From Streptomyces sp. M92 (lineage in GTDB: Bacteria; Actinomycetota; Actinomycetes; Streptomycetales; Streptomycetaceae), in assembly GCF_028473745.1 (NCBI RefSeq), contig NZ_CP101137.1, positions 6,324,001 to 6,388,000 of the forward strand: 64,000 nucleotides of DNA. Direction: 5' to 3'. Under the pieces are notes generated by a model. It did no database searches and was not told the origin of the DNA. It saw only the letters and a list, made by a program, of their open reading frames with translations. Below, piece after piece: positions 51,358-60,114 of this stretch. Both the position numbers and the translations under genes were made by a program. Each line of letters opens with the position of its first letter. Within the stretch, counting starts at the first letter, position 1.

Positions 51358-52172
51358 TTTCCTCCGACGCCCATCAGGCCCTGGACCAGGGCGCGACGGG
51401 CGAACAGGTAGACGAGCAGGATGGGCGTCATCGACAGCACCACGGCCCCCAGCAGACCGGGGATGTCGATGCCGTGCGCGGTCTGGAAGTTGTACAGGCC
51501 CAGCGTCACCACCTTGGTGGAGTCGGACTGGGTCAGCACGAGCGGGAACAGGAAGCCGTTCCACGCCTGGAGCGCGGAGAACACCACGATGGTGGAGAGT
51601 CCGCCGCGCGACAGCGGCAGCACGAGCTGGAAGAACATGCGCCGCGGGCTCGCGCCGTCCATCGCCATGGCCTCGTACAGCTCCGGCGAGATGTCGCGCA
51701 TCGCACCGCTGAGGATGAGGGCGGACATCGGCAGGCAGAACGCGGCCGTGGGCAGGATGACGCCGAGCAGGTTGTCGTAGAGTCCGGCTTCGCTGATCAG
51801 GTAGAACATCGGCACGATCACGGCCTGGGCCGGGATGGCGAGACCGAGCAGGAACAGCCGGAAGATCGCCGACGTGGCCCGGCCGCGGCTGCGGACGATC
51901 GCGTAGGCGAGCGGCGGGACCAGCAGCAGCACGATGCCGATCACGCACGCGGTGACGACGAGCGTGTTGAAGAAGTACTGGCCGAAGCCCGAGTCGAAGG
52001 CACCGGTGAAGTTGTCCAGCGTGAAGCTGTCCGGGAGCGAGACCGGTCCGTTCTCGGCGTAGTCCTGACGGGTGCGCAGGGTCGCGGCGAGCATCACGTA
52101 CAGCGGCAGGCCGACCAGGACCAGCCAGACGAGCGAGCCGGCGCCGGCCACGTAGTTCGGTCGGCGCCTCAT
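51354..52172 (-). CDS. bxlG: Sugar ABC transporter permease BxlG-like
   Basis: 272 residues, six membrane segments. The EAA loop is EAMAMDGASPRRMFFQLVLP (about 170-189), which contacts the ATPase. No ATPase gene is present here; Streptomyces sugar importers of this type use the shared MsiK. It overlaps bxlF by 4 bp and bxlA by 4 bp. Confidence 0.85.
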   Translation of the reverse strand: MRRRPNYVAGAGSLVWLVLVGLPLYVMLAATLRTRQDYAENGPVSLPDSFTLDNFTGAFDSGFGQYFFNTLVVTACVIGIVLLLVPPLAYAIVRSRGRATSAIFRLFLLGLAIPAQAVIVPMFYLISEAGLYDNLLGVILPTAAFCLPMSALILSGAMRDISPELYEAMAMDGASPRRMFFQLVLPLSRGGLSTIVVFSALQAWNGFLFPLVLTQSDSTKVVTLGLYNFQTAHGIDIPGLLGAVVLSMTPILLVYLFARRALVQGLMGVGGK

Positions 52173-53125
52173 GACACACCCTCCATGGAACTGCGCATCT
52201 TGTCGTAGCCGGAGACCCGGACGACGATCAGCGAGATGATCGTGGCCGCGACGACCAGGGTCAGGGCGATCGCGGAGCCGGTGCCGTAGTCGAAGCTCTT
52301 GAACGCCTTGTCGTACATGTAGTAGGCGCTGATGGTGGTGTCGGTGCCGGGGCCGCCCTGGGTCAGGATGAGGACCGTCTCGAACGTGGTCAGACCGCCG
52401 ACGATCATCAGGATCATCGAGGTGATCATGGAGGTGCGCAGCTGCGGCAGGGTGATGTGGAAAAACTGCCGGTAGCGGCCCGCCCCGTCGATCTCCGCCG
52501 CCTGGTACAGCACCGGCGGGATCGCGCGGGCGGCGCCCTGGTAGATCAGCGTGTGGAACGGGGTGAACTGCCAGGTGCTGACGAACGCCAGCACTCCGAT
52601 GGCGGTGGCCTGTTCACCGAACAGGTTGCCGTCGCCGAACAGCCAGGTGGCGTCGGCGGGGATGCCGAAGTTCGGGTCGAGCAGCGCCCGCCACAGCACG
52701 GACACGGCCGTCGCGGACAGCAGCAGCGGGATGAAGTAGATGACCGACAGGACGGCGCGGTTGCGCTGGTGACCGGCGGCCCAGACGCCGAGCAGGATGC
52801 TCAGCGGGGTCTGGAGGACCACGCCGAGCGCGGTCAGCAGCAGGGTCAGCCAGACGCTCTTGAGCATGACCGGGTCGTCGAGGAGGCGCGACCAGTTGTC
52901 CGTGCCGACGAACTCGGGCGAGCTGAGCCCGTCCCAGCTCATGAAGGACAGCACCGCCACCATGATCAGCGGCACGATCGCGAAGAGGGCGAAGAACACT
53001 GCGGCGGGCAGCGCCCAGGCGAAGCCGGGGCGGCCCACCTTCGTCGTGGACGAGGCGGGCGGCCGCCGCCGGGACTCCTTACGGGGTCCGGCGGCGGGCC
53101 GGGCGCTCGTGATCTGAGTGGTCAT
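52169..53125 (-). CDS. bxlF: Sugar ABC transporter permease BxlF-like
   Basis: 318 residues with six membrane segments after a disordered cytoplasmic start (about 1-32). The EAA loop is YQAAEIDGAGRYRQFFHITL (about 215-235). It lies ten bases after bxlE and overlaps bxlG by 4 bp. With BxlG it forms the channel of the xylobiose importer. Confidence 0.85.
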   Translation of the reverse strand: MTTQITSARPAAGPRKESRRRPPASSTTKVGRPGFAWALPAAVFFALFAIVPLIMVAVLSFMSWDGLSSPEFVGTDNWSRLLDDPVMLKSVWLTLLLTALGVVLQTPLSILLGVWAAGHQRNRAVLSVIYFIPLLLSATAVSVLWRALLDPNFGIPADATWLFGDGNLFGEQATAIGVLAFVSTWQFTPFHTLIYQGAARAIPPVLYQAAEIDGAGRYRQFFHITLPQLRTSMITSMILMIVGGLTTFETVLILTQGGPGTDTTISAYYMYDKAFKSFDYGTGSAIALTLVVAATIISLIVVRVSGYDKMRSSMEGVS

Positions 53126-53135
53126 GAGCCGTTCG

Positions 53136-54440
53136 TCACTCGGTCGGGAGGGCCTGCATGGCCTGGATGAAGCCGTCCGTGTCGAGCTGTCCGTTGAAGA
53201 ACTGCTGGACGGCCTTGTGCATGTCCGAGCTCGCCTTCTGCGGGTACGCCTGGTCCCAGGACAGCTGGAACGAGGGGGCGTCGGCGACGAGTTCGTACTG
53301 GAAGCGCGAGTACTCGGGGGTGCCCGAGGTGTCGATGAACTTGTCGGTGTTCGTGGTGGTCGGCAGGTTGCCGATCTCCAGCTGCGCCTTGACGAACTCG
53401 TCGGAGTACATAAGTTTCAGGAACTCGGCGACGGCCTCGGGGTGCTCGGTCTTCTTCATCACCGAGTAGTAGTTGTTGGTGTTGCCGGCGACACCTGCCG
53501 GGTCGCCCTTGCCGCCCTCGACGGCCGGGAAGGCGGTGTAGCCGAGGTCCTTCTCGGCGAACTCCGGGTGGTCCGTGAGCTGCTGGGAGTAGTACCAGGA
53601 GCCCATCAGCTCGAAGCCGGCCTTGCCGGAGGCCACCAGCTGGACCGAGCCGCCGTTGGTGTACTTGACGGAGTCGTAGTTCTTGCCGAAGGCGCCGGAG
53701 TCGACGAGCTGCCTGATCATGTCGAGGGCCTTCTTGCTGTCCGGGCTCTCCCAGGCGCTCTTGTCGCCCCCGACGGCCTTCGCGAACAGCTCCGGTCCGG
53801 CTATGCGGTCGTAGAGGTACTGGAACCACATCTGAGTGGGCCAGACGTCACCGCCGCCGAGCGCGATCGGCGTGACGCCCTCGTCCTTGAGCTTCTCCAC
53901 CGCGTCGAGCAGTTCGTCCCAGGTCTTCGGCGGCTGGACGCCCGCCTCTTCGAGGACCTTCTTGTTGTGGAAGAGCAGGACGGGCTGGGTGCCGCGCATC
54001 GGGATGCCGTACGGCTTGCCGTCGACGACGGCGTTCTCGAAGACCGTCGGCAGGAACTTCTTCTCCAGGTCCGGGTTCTTCTTGATCAGGTCGTCCAGCG
54101 GCATCAGCAGGTCCGCCTCGACGAACGGCTTGATGCTGCCGCCGCCCCAGTTGAAGAAGATGTCCGGAGCCTGGGGGGTGTTGATGATCGTCTGGAGCTT
54201 CTTCTGGTAGTCGGCACCGGGGATGGTGTCGAGCACCGCCTTGACGTCTGACGTCTTGTTGAAGGTGTCGACGATCTGCTGCTCGACCTTGTTGGTGGCG
54301 TCCCCGTAGACCAGGACATGGATCTTGCCGTCGTCCGACGACGCCCCGCCGTTCCCGTCACCGCAGGCCGCGAGGCTCAGCGCCAGGGCGAGCGTCGCGC
54401 CGGTGGCGACCAGTCTGGGCAAGCGCGCACGTGTCTTCAT
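53136..54440 (-). CDS. bxlE: Xylobiose-type solute-binding lipoprotein BxlE-like
   Basis: 434 residues, lipobox SLAACG (Cys at about 26). The mature part is a family 1 extracellular solute-binding protein: VLVYGDATNKVEQQIVDTFN, a typical lobe with IFFNWGGGS and a DVWPTQMWFQYLYDRI aromatic segment likely to line the sugar pocket. The ribosome binding site AAAGG is adjacent to the BxlR-type operator at 54452-54462. First gene of the bxlEFGA operon. Confidence 0.88.
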   Translation of the reverse strand: MKTRARLPRLVATGATLALALSLAACGDGNGGASSDDGKIHVLVYGDATNKVEQQIVDTFNKTSDVKAVLDTIPGADYQKKLQTIINTPQAPDIFFNWGGGSIKPFVEADLLMPLDDLIKKNPDLEKKFLPTVFENAVVDGKPYGIPMRGTQPVLLFHNKKVLEEAGVQPPKTWDELLDAVEKLKDEGVTPIALGGGDVWPTQMWFQYLYDRIAGPELFAKAVGGDKSAWESPDSKKALDMIRQLVDSGAFGKNYDSVKYTNGGSVQLVASGKAGFELMGSWYYSQQLTDHPEFAEKDLGYTAFPAVEGGKGDPAGVAGNTNNYYSVMKKTEHPEAVAEFLKLMYSDEFVKAQLEIGNLPTTTNTDKFIDTSGTPEYSRFQYELVADAPSFQLSWDQAYPQKASSDMHKAVQQFFNGQLDTDGFIQAMQALPTE

Positions 54441-54451
54441 CGTTCGCCTTT

Positions 54452-54462
54452 CGAAAGTTTCG
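54452..54462. promoter_or_regulatory. BxlR operator CGAAAGTTTCG
   Basis: CGAAAGTTTCG is a perfect match to the (T)CGAAANTTTCG(A) operator known for BxlR/XlnR in Streptomyces. CTTTCGAAAG (54448-54457) overlaps it and a half-site CCGAAAGT is at 54472-54479. It is located downstream of the proposed transcription start, so repression would be by roadblock. Confidence 0.75.
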
Positions 54463-54491
54463 GCTCCATCACCGAAAGTCCATGCCGTCGG

Positions 54492-54521
54492 ACAGTAAAG
54501 TCAGTCGGGATTTACGGTCAA
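54492..54521 (-). promoter_or_regulatory. bxlE promoter candidate
   Basis: Minus strand TTGACC (54521-54516), 18-base spacer, TACTGT (54497-54492). The start would be near 54485, so the BxlR operator lies about 24-34 bases into the transcript. Confidence 0.5.
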
Positions 54522-54577
54522 TGGCCCTGCGCGGGACGACCCAAAACGTTATCGATCGCATGACCTATCCTCCTTGC

Positions 54578-55618
54578 ATGCACGGTGAAGTTGAGGTGGG
54601 CACCAGGGTGACGCTGGCCGAGGTGGCGAAAGAGGCGGGGGTCTCACCTCCGACAGTTTCGAAGGTGATCAACGGTCGTTCGGACGTCTCCCGCGCCACC
54701 CGGTCGCGGGTCGAGCGGCTGCTGGAGGTGCACGGCTACCGTCGGCGGACGTCGGACCGGCCGCGCTTCCCGCTCGTCGAACTCGTCTTCCACGAACTGG
54801 ACAGCGTCTGGGCGGTGGAGCTGGTGAAGGGGGTGGAAAACGTTGCCAAGGCCAACCGGGCGACCGTGGTGCTCACCAGGAGCGGCACGCGGCACGCGCC
54901 CGCTCCCGACTGGATCGAGGGCGTGCTCCGCCGCAGGCCGCTGGGGGTCGTGCTGGTCTTCTCCTCGCTCCCGGCGGAGGTGAAGCACCGGCTCCGCTCG
55001 CGTGACATCCCGTTCGTCATCGTCGACCCGGCCGGCGACCCCGACCCGGACGTGCCCTCCGTGGGCTCCGCCAACTGGGCCGGGGGCCTGGCGGCGACCC
55101 GCCACCTCACCGACCACGGGCACGAGCGCGTCGCGATCGTCACCGGCCCCGAGGACATGCTGTGCTCACGGGCCCGCCTCGACGGCTACCGTTCGGCGAT
55201 GACCATGGCGGGCCTGCCCGTCGATCCCCGTCTGATCCGCTTCGGCGACTTCCAGGTGCGCGGGGGATTCGAGCACGCCATGGACCTGCTGGACGGCCCC
55301 GGCCGGCCCACCGCCGTCTTCGCGGGCAGCGACCTCCACGCCCTGGGCGTACTGGAGGCGGCCCGCCTCCAGGGCCTGCGCGTCCCCGAGGACCTCTCGG
55401 TGGTCGGCTACGACGACGTGCCGCCGGCCCAGTGGTCGAGCCCGCCGCTGACCACGGTCCACCAGCCCCTGCGGCACATGGCCGAGGAGGCGACCCGCAT
55501 GCTCTTCGGCCCCGGCGGGGCGGCCCGGCGCATCGAACTGGCCACGCGCCTGGTCGTACGGCAGAGCACCGCGCCACCGGGAGGAGCGGCCCGGGCCGCC
55601 GCACCGGGGACCGGGTGA
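54578..55618 (+). CDS. bxlR: LacI family regulator BxlR-like
   Basis: 346 residues. The LacI helix-turn-helix is TLAEVAKEAGVSPPTVSKVI (about 9-28), followed by the hinge and a periplasmic-binding-protein-like ligand domain with VGYDDVPPAQWSSPPLTTVH near the end. Start at ATG 54578 (leaderless): TATCCT lies six bases before it and no ribosome binding site is present. It is divergent from bxlE; the intergenic operator matches the known BxlR motif, so it probably represses the cluster until xylobiose binds. Confidence 0.85.
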   Translation: MHGEVEVGTRVTLAEVAKEAGVSPPTVSKVINGRSDVSRATRSRVERLLEVHGYRRRTSDRPRFPLVELVFHELDSVWAVELVKGVENVAKANRATVVLTRSGTRHAPAPDWIEGVLRRRPLGVVLVFSSLPAEVKHRLRSRDIPFVIVDPAGDPDPDVPSVGSANWAGGLAATRHLTDHGHERVAIVTGPEDMLCSRARLDGYRSAMTMAGLPVDPRLIRFGDFQVRGGFEHAMDLLDGPGRPTAVFAGSDLHALGVLEAARLQGLRVPEDLSVVGYDDVPPAQWSSPPLTTVHQPLRHMAEEATRMLFGPGGAARRIELATRLVVRQSTAPPGGAARAAAPGTG

Positions 55619-55648
55619 GGGGCCGGAGTGCCCGTGCCGGGACGCGGA

Positions 55649-56875
55649 TCAGCGCGGGCGCGTGACGAGGACCTGCCGCTCGGTCGCGGTGGACGACTTC
55701 CCCAGCAGGTCCAGCGGTTCGGCGTCGTACGCCACCGCGCGGCCGTGCGCGTCGGTGGACGGGCCGGACGCCGGCCTCTGGTTCACGGTGCCGTCGGGCC
55801 GGGCGGTGACCGTCGTGGTGCGGCCGGTGCGCAGCTCCATCAGGTAGACCACCTGGAGCGGGCCGCGGGGCACCCGCTCCTCGGCCGCCACGAACACGAC
55901 GTGCCGGCCGTCGGCGCTCAGCCGCCCGGAGTGCGTGGCGAACTGCGGTCTGGGACCCAGGACATGGCGCAGGACCCCGTTCCTCAGGTCCTTGACGAAG
56001 ACGTCACCGGTGGCGTTGGTGCCCCGCGGCGGCAAGGTCCGGCAGTTGAGGCGGAAGGAGACGTGCCGGCCGTCCGCTCCCATCACCGGGTCGGTGACCC
56101 AGTGCTCGGACGGATCGTCCAGGCACTCGGGGTCGACGCGGGTCCGCCGGCCGGCCCGCCGGTCGAGCACGTAGACATGGGTGGCCGGGTCGGCCGTCGC
56201 GGGGTCGGAGGCGAGGTAGGCGAGGTGCCGGCCGTCGTGGCTCAGGGTCGGCCGCGCGACCTGCTGCCCGTCCCCGGCCGTCGGGTCGTCGGCCCACTCG
56301 CCGGTCCCCCGGCGAAGGTCGCGCACCCGGATGCGGGGATCGGCGTACGGCTCCCGCTCCGGCCGCGCCGTGAAGGTGACGTACCGTCCGTTCCCGCTGA
56401 TCGCGGGAGCGTTGGCGCTGCCGAACCGTGCGTCGGTGCCGTCACTGACCCGTTCGGTGCGGCCCGTGCGGACGTCGTAGAGGTGTGCTTCGGTCCCGTC
56501 GAGCGTCGGGTAGGCGACCCGGGTGCCGTCGGCGCTGATGGACGGGGCGACGGCCGGCGTGCCCCGGTCCATGCCCTCGGCCAGGTCGCTGGCCCAGTGC
56601 ACCCGTCCGGTCCGCAGGTCCTTCACGTAGACGTCAGCGGCTACGTCCGTGTCGCCGGGCGCCAGGTTCGAGGCGTACGACCAGAAGGCCACGTAGCGGC
56701 CGTTGGCGCTGATCACGGCGTACCGGCTCCGCTCGTTCCCCATCACGTCGTCGGACGTGACGTTCACGTGCTCCGTGCCGGGCTTCAGTTCCAAGGCCCC
56801 CGCGGGCACCGTCTGTGCGGCGGCGCACACCACGGCCACAGCGGCGACGGCGGCCGCTCTTCCCCCAAGACGCAT
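55649..56875 (-). CDS. Secreted TolB-like beta-propeller protein
   Basis: 408 residues. Signal peptide 1-28 (ending GAL). The mature protein has repeated WD40-like PD40 strands such as SANGRYVAFWS, SADGTRVAYPT, SGNGRYVTFTA, SHDGRHLAYLA and SADGRHVVFVA, about six blades. This is a protein-protein interaction platform; there is no enzymatic motif. GGGGGAA precedes the ATG. Partner unknown. Confidence 0.8.
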   Translation of the reverse strand: MRLGGRAAAVAAVAVVCAAAQTVPAGALELKPGTEHVNVTSDDVMGNERSRYAVISANGRYVAFWSYASNLAPGDTDVAADVYVKDLRTGRVHWASDLAEGMDRGTPAVAPSISADGTRVAYPTLDGTEAHLYDVRTGRTERVSDGTDARFGSANAPAISGNGRYVTFTARPEREPYADPRIRVRDLRRGTGEWADDPTAGDGQQVARPTLSHDGRHLAYLASDPATADPATHVYVLDRRAGRRTRVDPECLDDPSEHWVTDPVMGADGRHVSFRLNCRTLPPRGTNATGDVFVKDLRNGVLRHVLGPRPQFATHSGRLSADGRHVVFVAAEERVPRGPLQVVYLMELRTGRTTTVTARPDGTVNQRPASGPSTDAHGRAVAYDAEPLDLLGKSSTATERQVLVTRPR

Positions 56876-56953
56876 GCTTCCCCCCGGTCGACACGCCTCC
56901 CCCGGCCCCGCGGCCGGAACCCCCAGTCATGGAAGCCGCTCGCGAACGTCCGG

Positions 56954-57388
56954 TCAATGCGCTCGACGCCGTACGAGCGACGAACAACGCCCACCACCGG
57001 CCGCTCCCGAAGACGCGACGACGAGCCACCCGGCCAGCGCACCGACCGCGTACCAGAACAGGTCCGGCGCGTTGAAGGTCGAACCCAGTACCAGGCGGGC
57101 GGCGGTGCTGTGCCGGGAGAGCTCCGCCGGCACGCCACTGAGCTGGAGGAACTCGACGCCCCAGCTCACGGCCAGCGCGAGCGCGGCGGCCTTCAGGGGC
57201 GGCGTGCGCGGCGCCGCCAGGAGGACGAGGGTGAAGATGAGCAGGGTGTACAGGCTGTCCCCGCCGTACTTGGCCACGTCCCCTGCCGCCACGGAACGCA
57301 GGCCCAGTCCCGCTCCGACGACCGAAAGGGCGGCCACGGCAGCCGTCGGACGGACCCGGCTCGCCCCGCCGCGGCGGGTGCCCGTCAC
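56954..57388 (-). CDS. DUF2809-like membrane protein
   Basis: 144 residues. GTG start overlapping the TGA of the preceding gene (GTGA). Four hydrophobic segments: AVAALSVVGAGLGLRSV, DSLYTLLIFTLVLLAA, KAAALALAVSWGVEFLQL and FWYAVGALAGWLVVAS. The pattern GVEFLQL and TFNAPDLFWYAVGALAG matches DUF2809/VanZ-like proteins. Function unknown; operon with the spermidine synthase-like gene upstream. Confidence 0.75.
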   Translation of the reverse strand: MTGTRRGGASRVRPTAAVAALSVVGAGLGLRSVAAGDVAKYGGDSLYTLLIFTLVLLAAPRTPPLKAAALALAVSWGVEFLQLSGVPAELSRHSTAARLVLGSTFNAPDLFWYAVGALAGWLVVASSGAAGGGRCSSLVRRRAH

Positions 57389-58929
57389 CGGCCGCCCCGC
57401 GAGTCGTAGGGCTGGAGGAGCTGGTCGACGGGAGCGTGGTCGTCGGTGAGCGGCCGGGCGTCGCCGATCCAGGAGGTGAGGTCGTCGCCGGTCGCGAGCT
57501 GCCATCCGACTCGCCGGGCGTCGAGTGCTTCCTGGGTCGCACGCAGGTCCACCGGGCGGTCGGAGGCGAGCACCACCAGGTTGCCGCCGTCGGGGGCGGC
57601 GGCCCGGTCCGAACCGATGTCGACGGGGTCGCCGACGAGGACGACGTGCTCGAACGTCTCGCTGAGCGTGGCGACTTCAGCACGCGCGAAGGCCAGGTCA
57701 CCGTGGTCGATCAGGTTGGCGGCGTACAGGCCGTCCTCGTCCAGCACCCGCCGCACGTCGCTCATCGCCTCCACCGTGGTGAGGTGCCACGGCACGCTGA
57801 CGCCCCCGAAGGCGTCACCGACGACCAGGTCGCGGCTGTCCGTCTCCAGCCGCCGCAGACCGAGCCGGCCGTCCTCCGTGCGCACGTCGATCCCGGAGTC
57901 CGGCCTCAGCCCGAACCGCTCGCGGTCGATGCGCACGACGCCGCCGTCGATCTCGGACACCAGGCTGCGCGTGCCCGGCCGGGCGTCCGCGAGGTAGCGC
58001 GGAAAGGTGAGCCCACCGCCTCCCAGGTGATAGGCGGTGATCGGCTCGCCCTCGGGAAAGGCGGTGTCGACCACCGACGCCAGGGCCCGCACATAGGTGA
58101 ACTTCAGGAATGCCGGGTCGTCGACGTCGACGTAGGAGTGCCGCACGCCGTCCAGTACGAGCGTGTGTCCGCCGTCCCGGCCCGGGTCCGCCACGATCCG
58201 TGCGCAGTGGTACTTGGTCTCCGCGTCGCAACCGCCGGGCGCGGGGACGGTGGCGAGGCCGCCGGCCACGACCACCAGGGTGAGGGCGGGCGTGCCGGTC
58301 CACCCGCGCGCTCGCCAGGCCACGAGTGCCGAGCCGGCCATCAGCAGTGCGCCGAGGCCGATGAGGATGCCGCTGACCGGCAGCCGCGAGATGAGGACGA
58401 AGCCGGTGAGGACGGTGCCGACGATGGCTCCGACGGTCCCGACGCCGGACAGCCGGCCGACGACCGTCCCGGTCTCGTCGAGGCTCGTCAGGCGCAGCTT
58501 GGTCACCATCGGCGTCACGGCGGAGAGCAGCGCGCCCGGGACGAGGATGGTCAGGCCCGCGACGATCAGGAGCAGCACGGGCGCCCACTCCGCGGTGGAG
58601 CGCAGCACGGCGGGGGTGAGCGCCACGACCGCGCCCGACACCCCGAGCGAGGGGCCGATGAGCCGGCGCGGGTCGACCTGGTCCGCGAGGCGCCCGCCCA
58701 GCCAGGAGCCGAGGGCGATCGCGGTGAGGGCGATACCGATCACCATGGTGCTGGTTTCCAGGGTGAGGCCGAGGTAGGGAGCGAGCAGCCGCAGCGCGAC
58801 GATCTCGACGACCAGGACCGCGGCCGACGACCCGAAGACCAGCGCGGCGGCGGAGCGGGAGCCCAGGCCGCGGTGGCGGCGAGCGTCTCCGGCGGCGGGC
58901 GAGGAAAGCGGTCCGGTCACGGACGACAT
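57385..58929 (-). CDS. Spermidine synthase-like membrane protein (fused membrane/aminopropyltransferase type)
   Basis: 514 residues. The N-terminal half has seven or more membrane segments; the C-terminal half is a spermidine-synthase-like Rossmann domain: YHLGGGGLTFPRYLADARPG, RSLVSEIDGGVVRIDRERFG, RTEDGRLGLRR and LVVGDAFGG. Start at ATG 58929; an earlier ATG at 59031 leads through a Pro/Arg-rich non-conserved stretch. Polyamine transfer is not established in this fused family. It overlaps DUF2809 by 4 bp. Confidence 0.8.
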   Translation of the reverse strand: MSSVTGPLSSPAAGDARRHRGLGSRSAAALVFGSSAAVLVVEIVALRLLAPYLGLTLETSTMVIGIALTAIALGSWLGGRLADQVDPRRLIGPSLGVSGAVVALTPAVLRSTAEWAPVLLLIVAGLTILVPGALLSAVTPMVTKLRLTSLDETGTVVGRLSGVGTVGAIVGTVLTGFVLISRLPVSGILIGLGALLMAGSALVAWRARGWTGTPALTLVVVAGGLATVPAPGGCDAETKYHCARIVADPGRDGGHTLVLDGVRHSYVDVDDPAFLKFTYVRALASVVDTAFPEGEPITAYHLGGGGLTFPRYLADARPGTRSLVSEIDGGVVRIDRERFGLRPDSGIDVRTEDGRLGLRRLETDSRDLVVGDAFGGVSVPWHLTTVEAMSDVRRVLDEDGLYAANLIDHGDLAFARAEVATLSETFEHVVLVGDPVDIGSDRAAAPDGGNLVVLASDRPVDLRATQEALDARRVGWQLATGDDLTSWIGDARPLTDDHAPVDQLLQPYDSRGGR

Positions 58930-59091
58930 CGTCGCACGGGGCCGGCCGGGTGGCGGCCGACGCGGCGGCGTGGGGTCGTCCACAGGCCGTCGATCGGTGA
59001 GTTGGCCATTTCTCGTCTGCCTCACGACCATCTCCCGGCGCTTTATGGTGCTCCCGCGCTATTCGGGTGGCAGCGACGGCATGGGGGAGCG

Positions 59092-59712
59092 ATGGACCGC
59101 ACGGAAGGCACCGGCGCGTCACCGCCCGGGCCGCCACTGCGACCTCCCCTGCCTTCCCGACCGCCCGCTTCATACCTGCCTCCTCCACTTCCGCCGGCGC
59201 CTGCCGAGGGAGACCCCCTGGTCCTCCGCGTCAGCCGTCGGATGCTCTGGGTGGGGTCGGTGGCCATCCCACTGCACAACATCACCTGGGTGAACGCCTT
59301 CCGGCTCAAGCGCGCCTGGGGCGTGGCCGCCGCCCGCCTGCTGGCATTGCTGATCGGCGCCGTCCTGGTCTACGCCGCGCTCGACTCCGCGGGTGACGGC
59401 GAACCACGCGCCGGAGAGAACGGCAACCTCGTGGTCGTCATCGTCGTGATCGGCCTGGCCGTCGTCTGCAAGGGCCTGTTCACGTCGGCCAAGCCGGTGT
59501 TGGCGGTCGAGATGGCAAGCGGCTCCAAGGTGATGGTGACGCTGCCGAGCATGGACGAGCTGCGCCGGACAGCCGGACGGATCGTGCACGATCGACAATC
59601 CGGAAGCCGAGTTCGCCGCCCTGGTGCAGCAGTGCAGTACAGCCACACGAACAACTACGGTCCGGTCGTCAACATGAGGGACGGCCGGGGGAACACGGGG
59701 TTCAAGCTGTGA
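59092..59712 (+). CDS. DUF6232-like membrane protein with a C-terminal Gly/Asn motif and compensated frameshift
   Basis: 206 residues. A Pro-rich N-terminus (1-40), the DUF6232 core VLRVSRRMLWVGSVAIPLHN plus ITWVNAFRLK, two membrane segments (about 80-95 and 112-128), a soluble part LAVEMASGSKVMVTLPSMDE and then a C-terminal motif YGPVVNMRDGRGNTGF. In 59591-59632 the next frame reads IDNPEAEFAALVQQ, which resembles the family better than the in-frame residues do, so two small indels may have shifted and restored the frame. The GTGA overlap couples it to the next gene, which starts with a related motif. Confidence 0.7.
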   Translation: MDRTEGTGASPPGPPLRPPLPSRPPASYLPPPLPPAPAEGDPLVLRVSRRMLWVGSVAIPLHNITWVNAFRLKRAWGVAAARLLALLIGAVLVYAALDSAGDGEPRAGENGNLVVVIVVIGLAVVCKGLFTSAKPVLAVEMASGSKVMVTLPSMDELRRTAGRIVHDRQSGSRVRRPGAAVQYSHTNNYGPVVNMRDGRGNTGFKL

Positions 59713-60050
59713 GCGACGCGGCGAACTACTACGGTCCCACCGTCAACATGAACGGCGGCAAGGACAACGTCGGCATCAACTACGGCACCGTCGGCGGTGC
59801 TCCCCAGGATGCCGGGCTCCGTGCCGCCGTCGAGGACCTCACCCGTCTCCTCCGGGAGCTGCGCCCCCGCCTCGGCACGGAGCAGGCCCGGACCGTCGAC
59901 GACGCACTGCCCGAGCTCACCGCCGACAGGGGCGCCCTGCGCGAGCGGGGCGTCGTGCCGGCGTCCGTGGCGCAGATCGCGGCCGCCGTCGGCGAGGTGG
60001 GCCGGCCCGCGACGGAGGCGGTCGGGAGGCTGCTGGCGCTGCTGGGCTGA
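59709..60050 (+). CDS. DUF5955-like protein with an N-terminal Gly/Asn motif
   Basis: 113 residues, overlapping the preceding gene by 4 bp (GTGA). Residues 5-25 read NNx-like YYGPTVNMNGGKDNVGINYG, closely related to the C-terminus of the upstream protein (NYGPxVNMxxGxxNxG). A short linker is followed by two or three helices (LRAAVEDLTRLLRELRPRL..., VDDALPELTADRGALRER) like DUF5955 proteins. No enzymatic motif. The shared motif suggests that the two proteins contact each other. Confidence 0.68.
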   Translation: MSDAANYYGPTVNMNGGKDNVGINYGTVGGAPQDAGLRAAVEDLTRLLRELRPRLGTEQARTVDDALPELTADRGALRERGVVPASVAQIAAAVGEVGRPATEAVGRLLALLG

Positions 60051-60114
60051 CTTCCCGGCGGCCCGGTGCCGGCTGCAAGACTTCCACGCCGTTCGGTCGA
60101 GGCCGACGGAGCAC

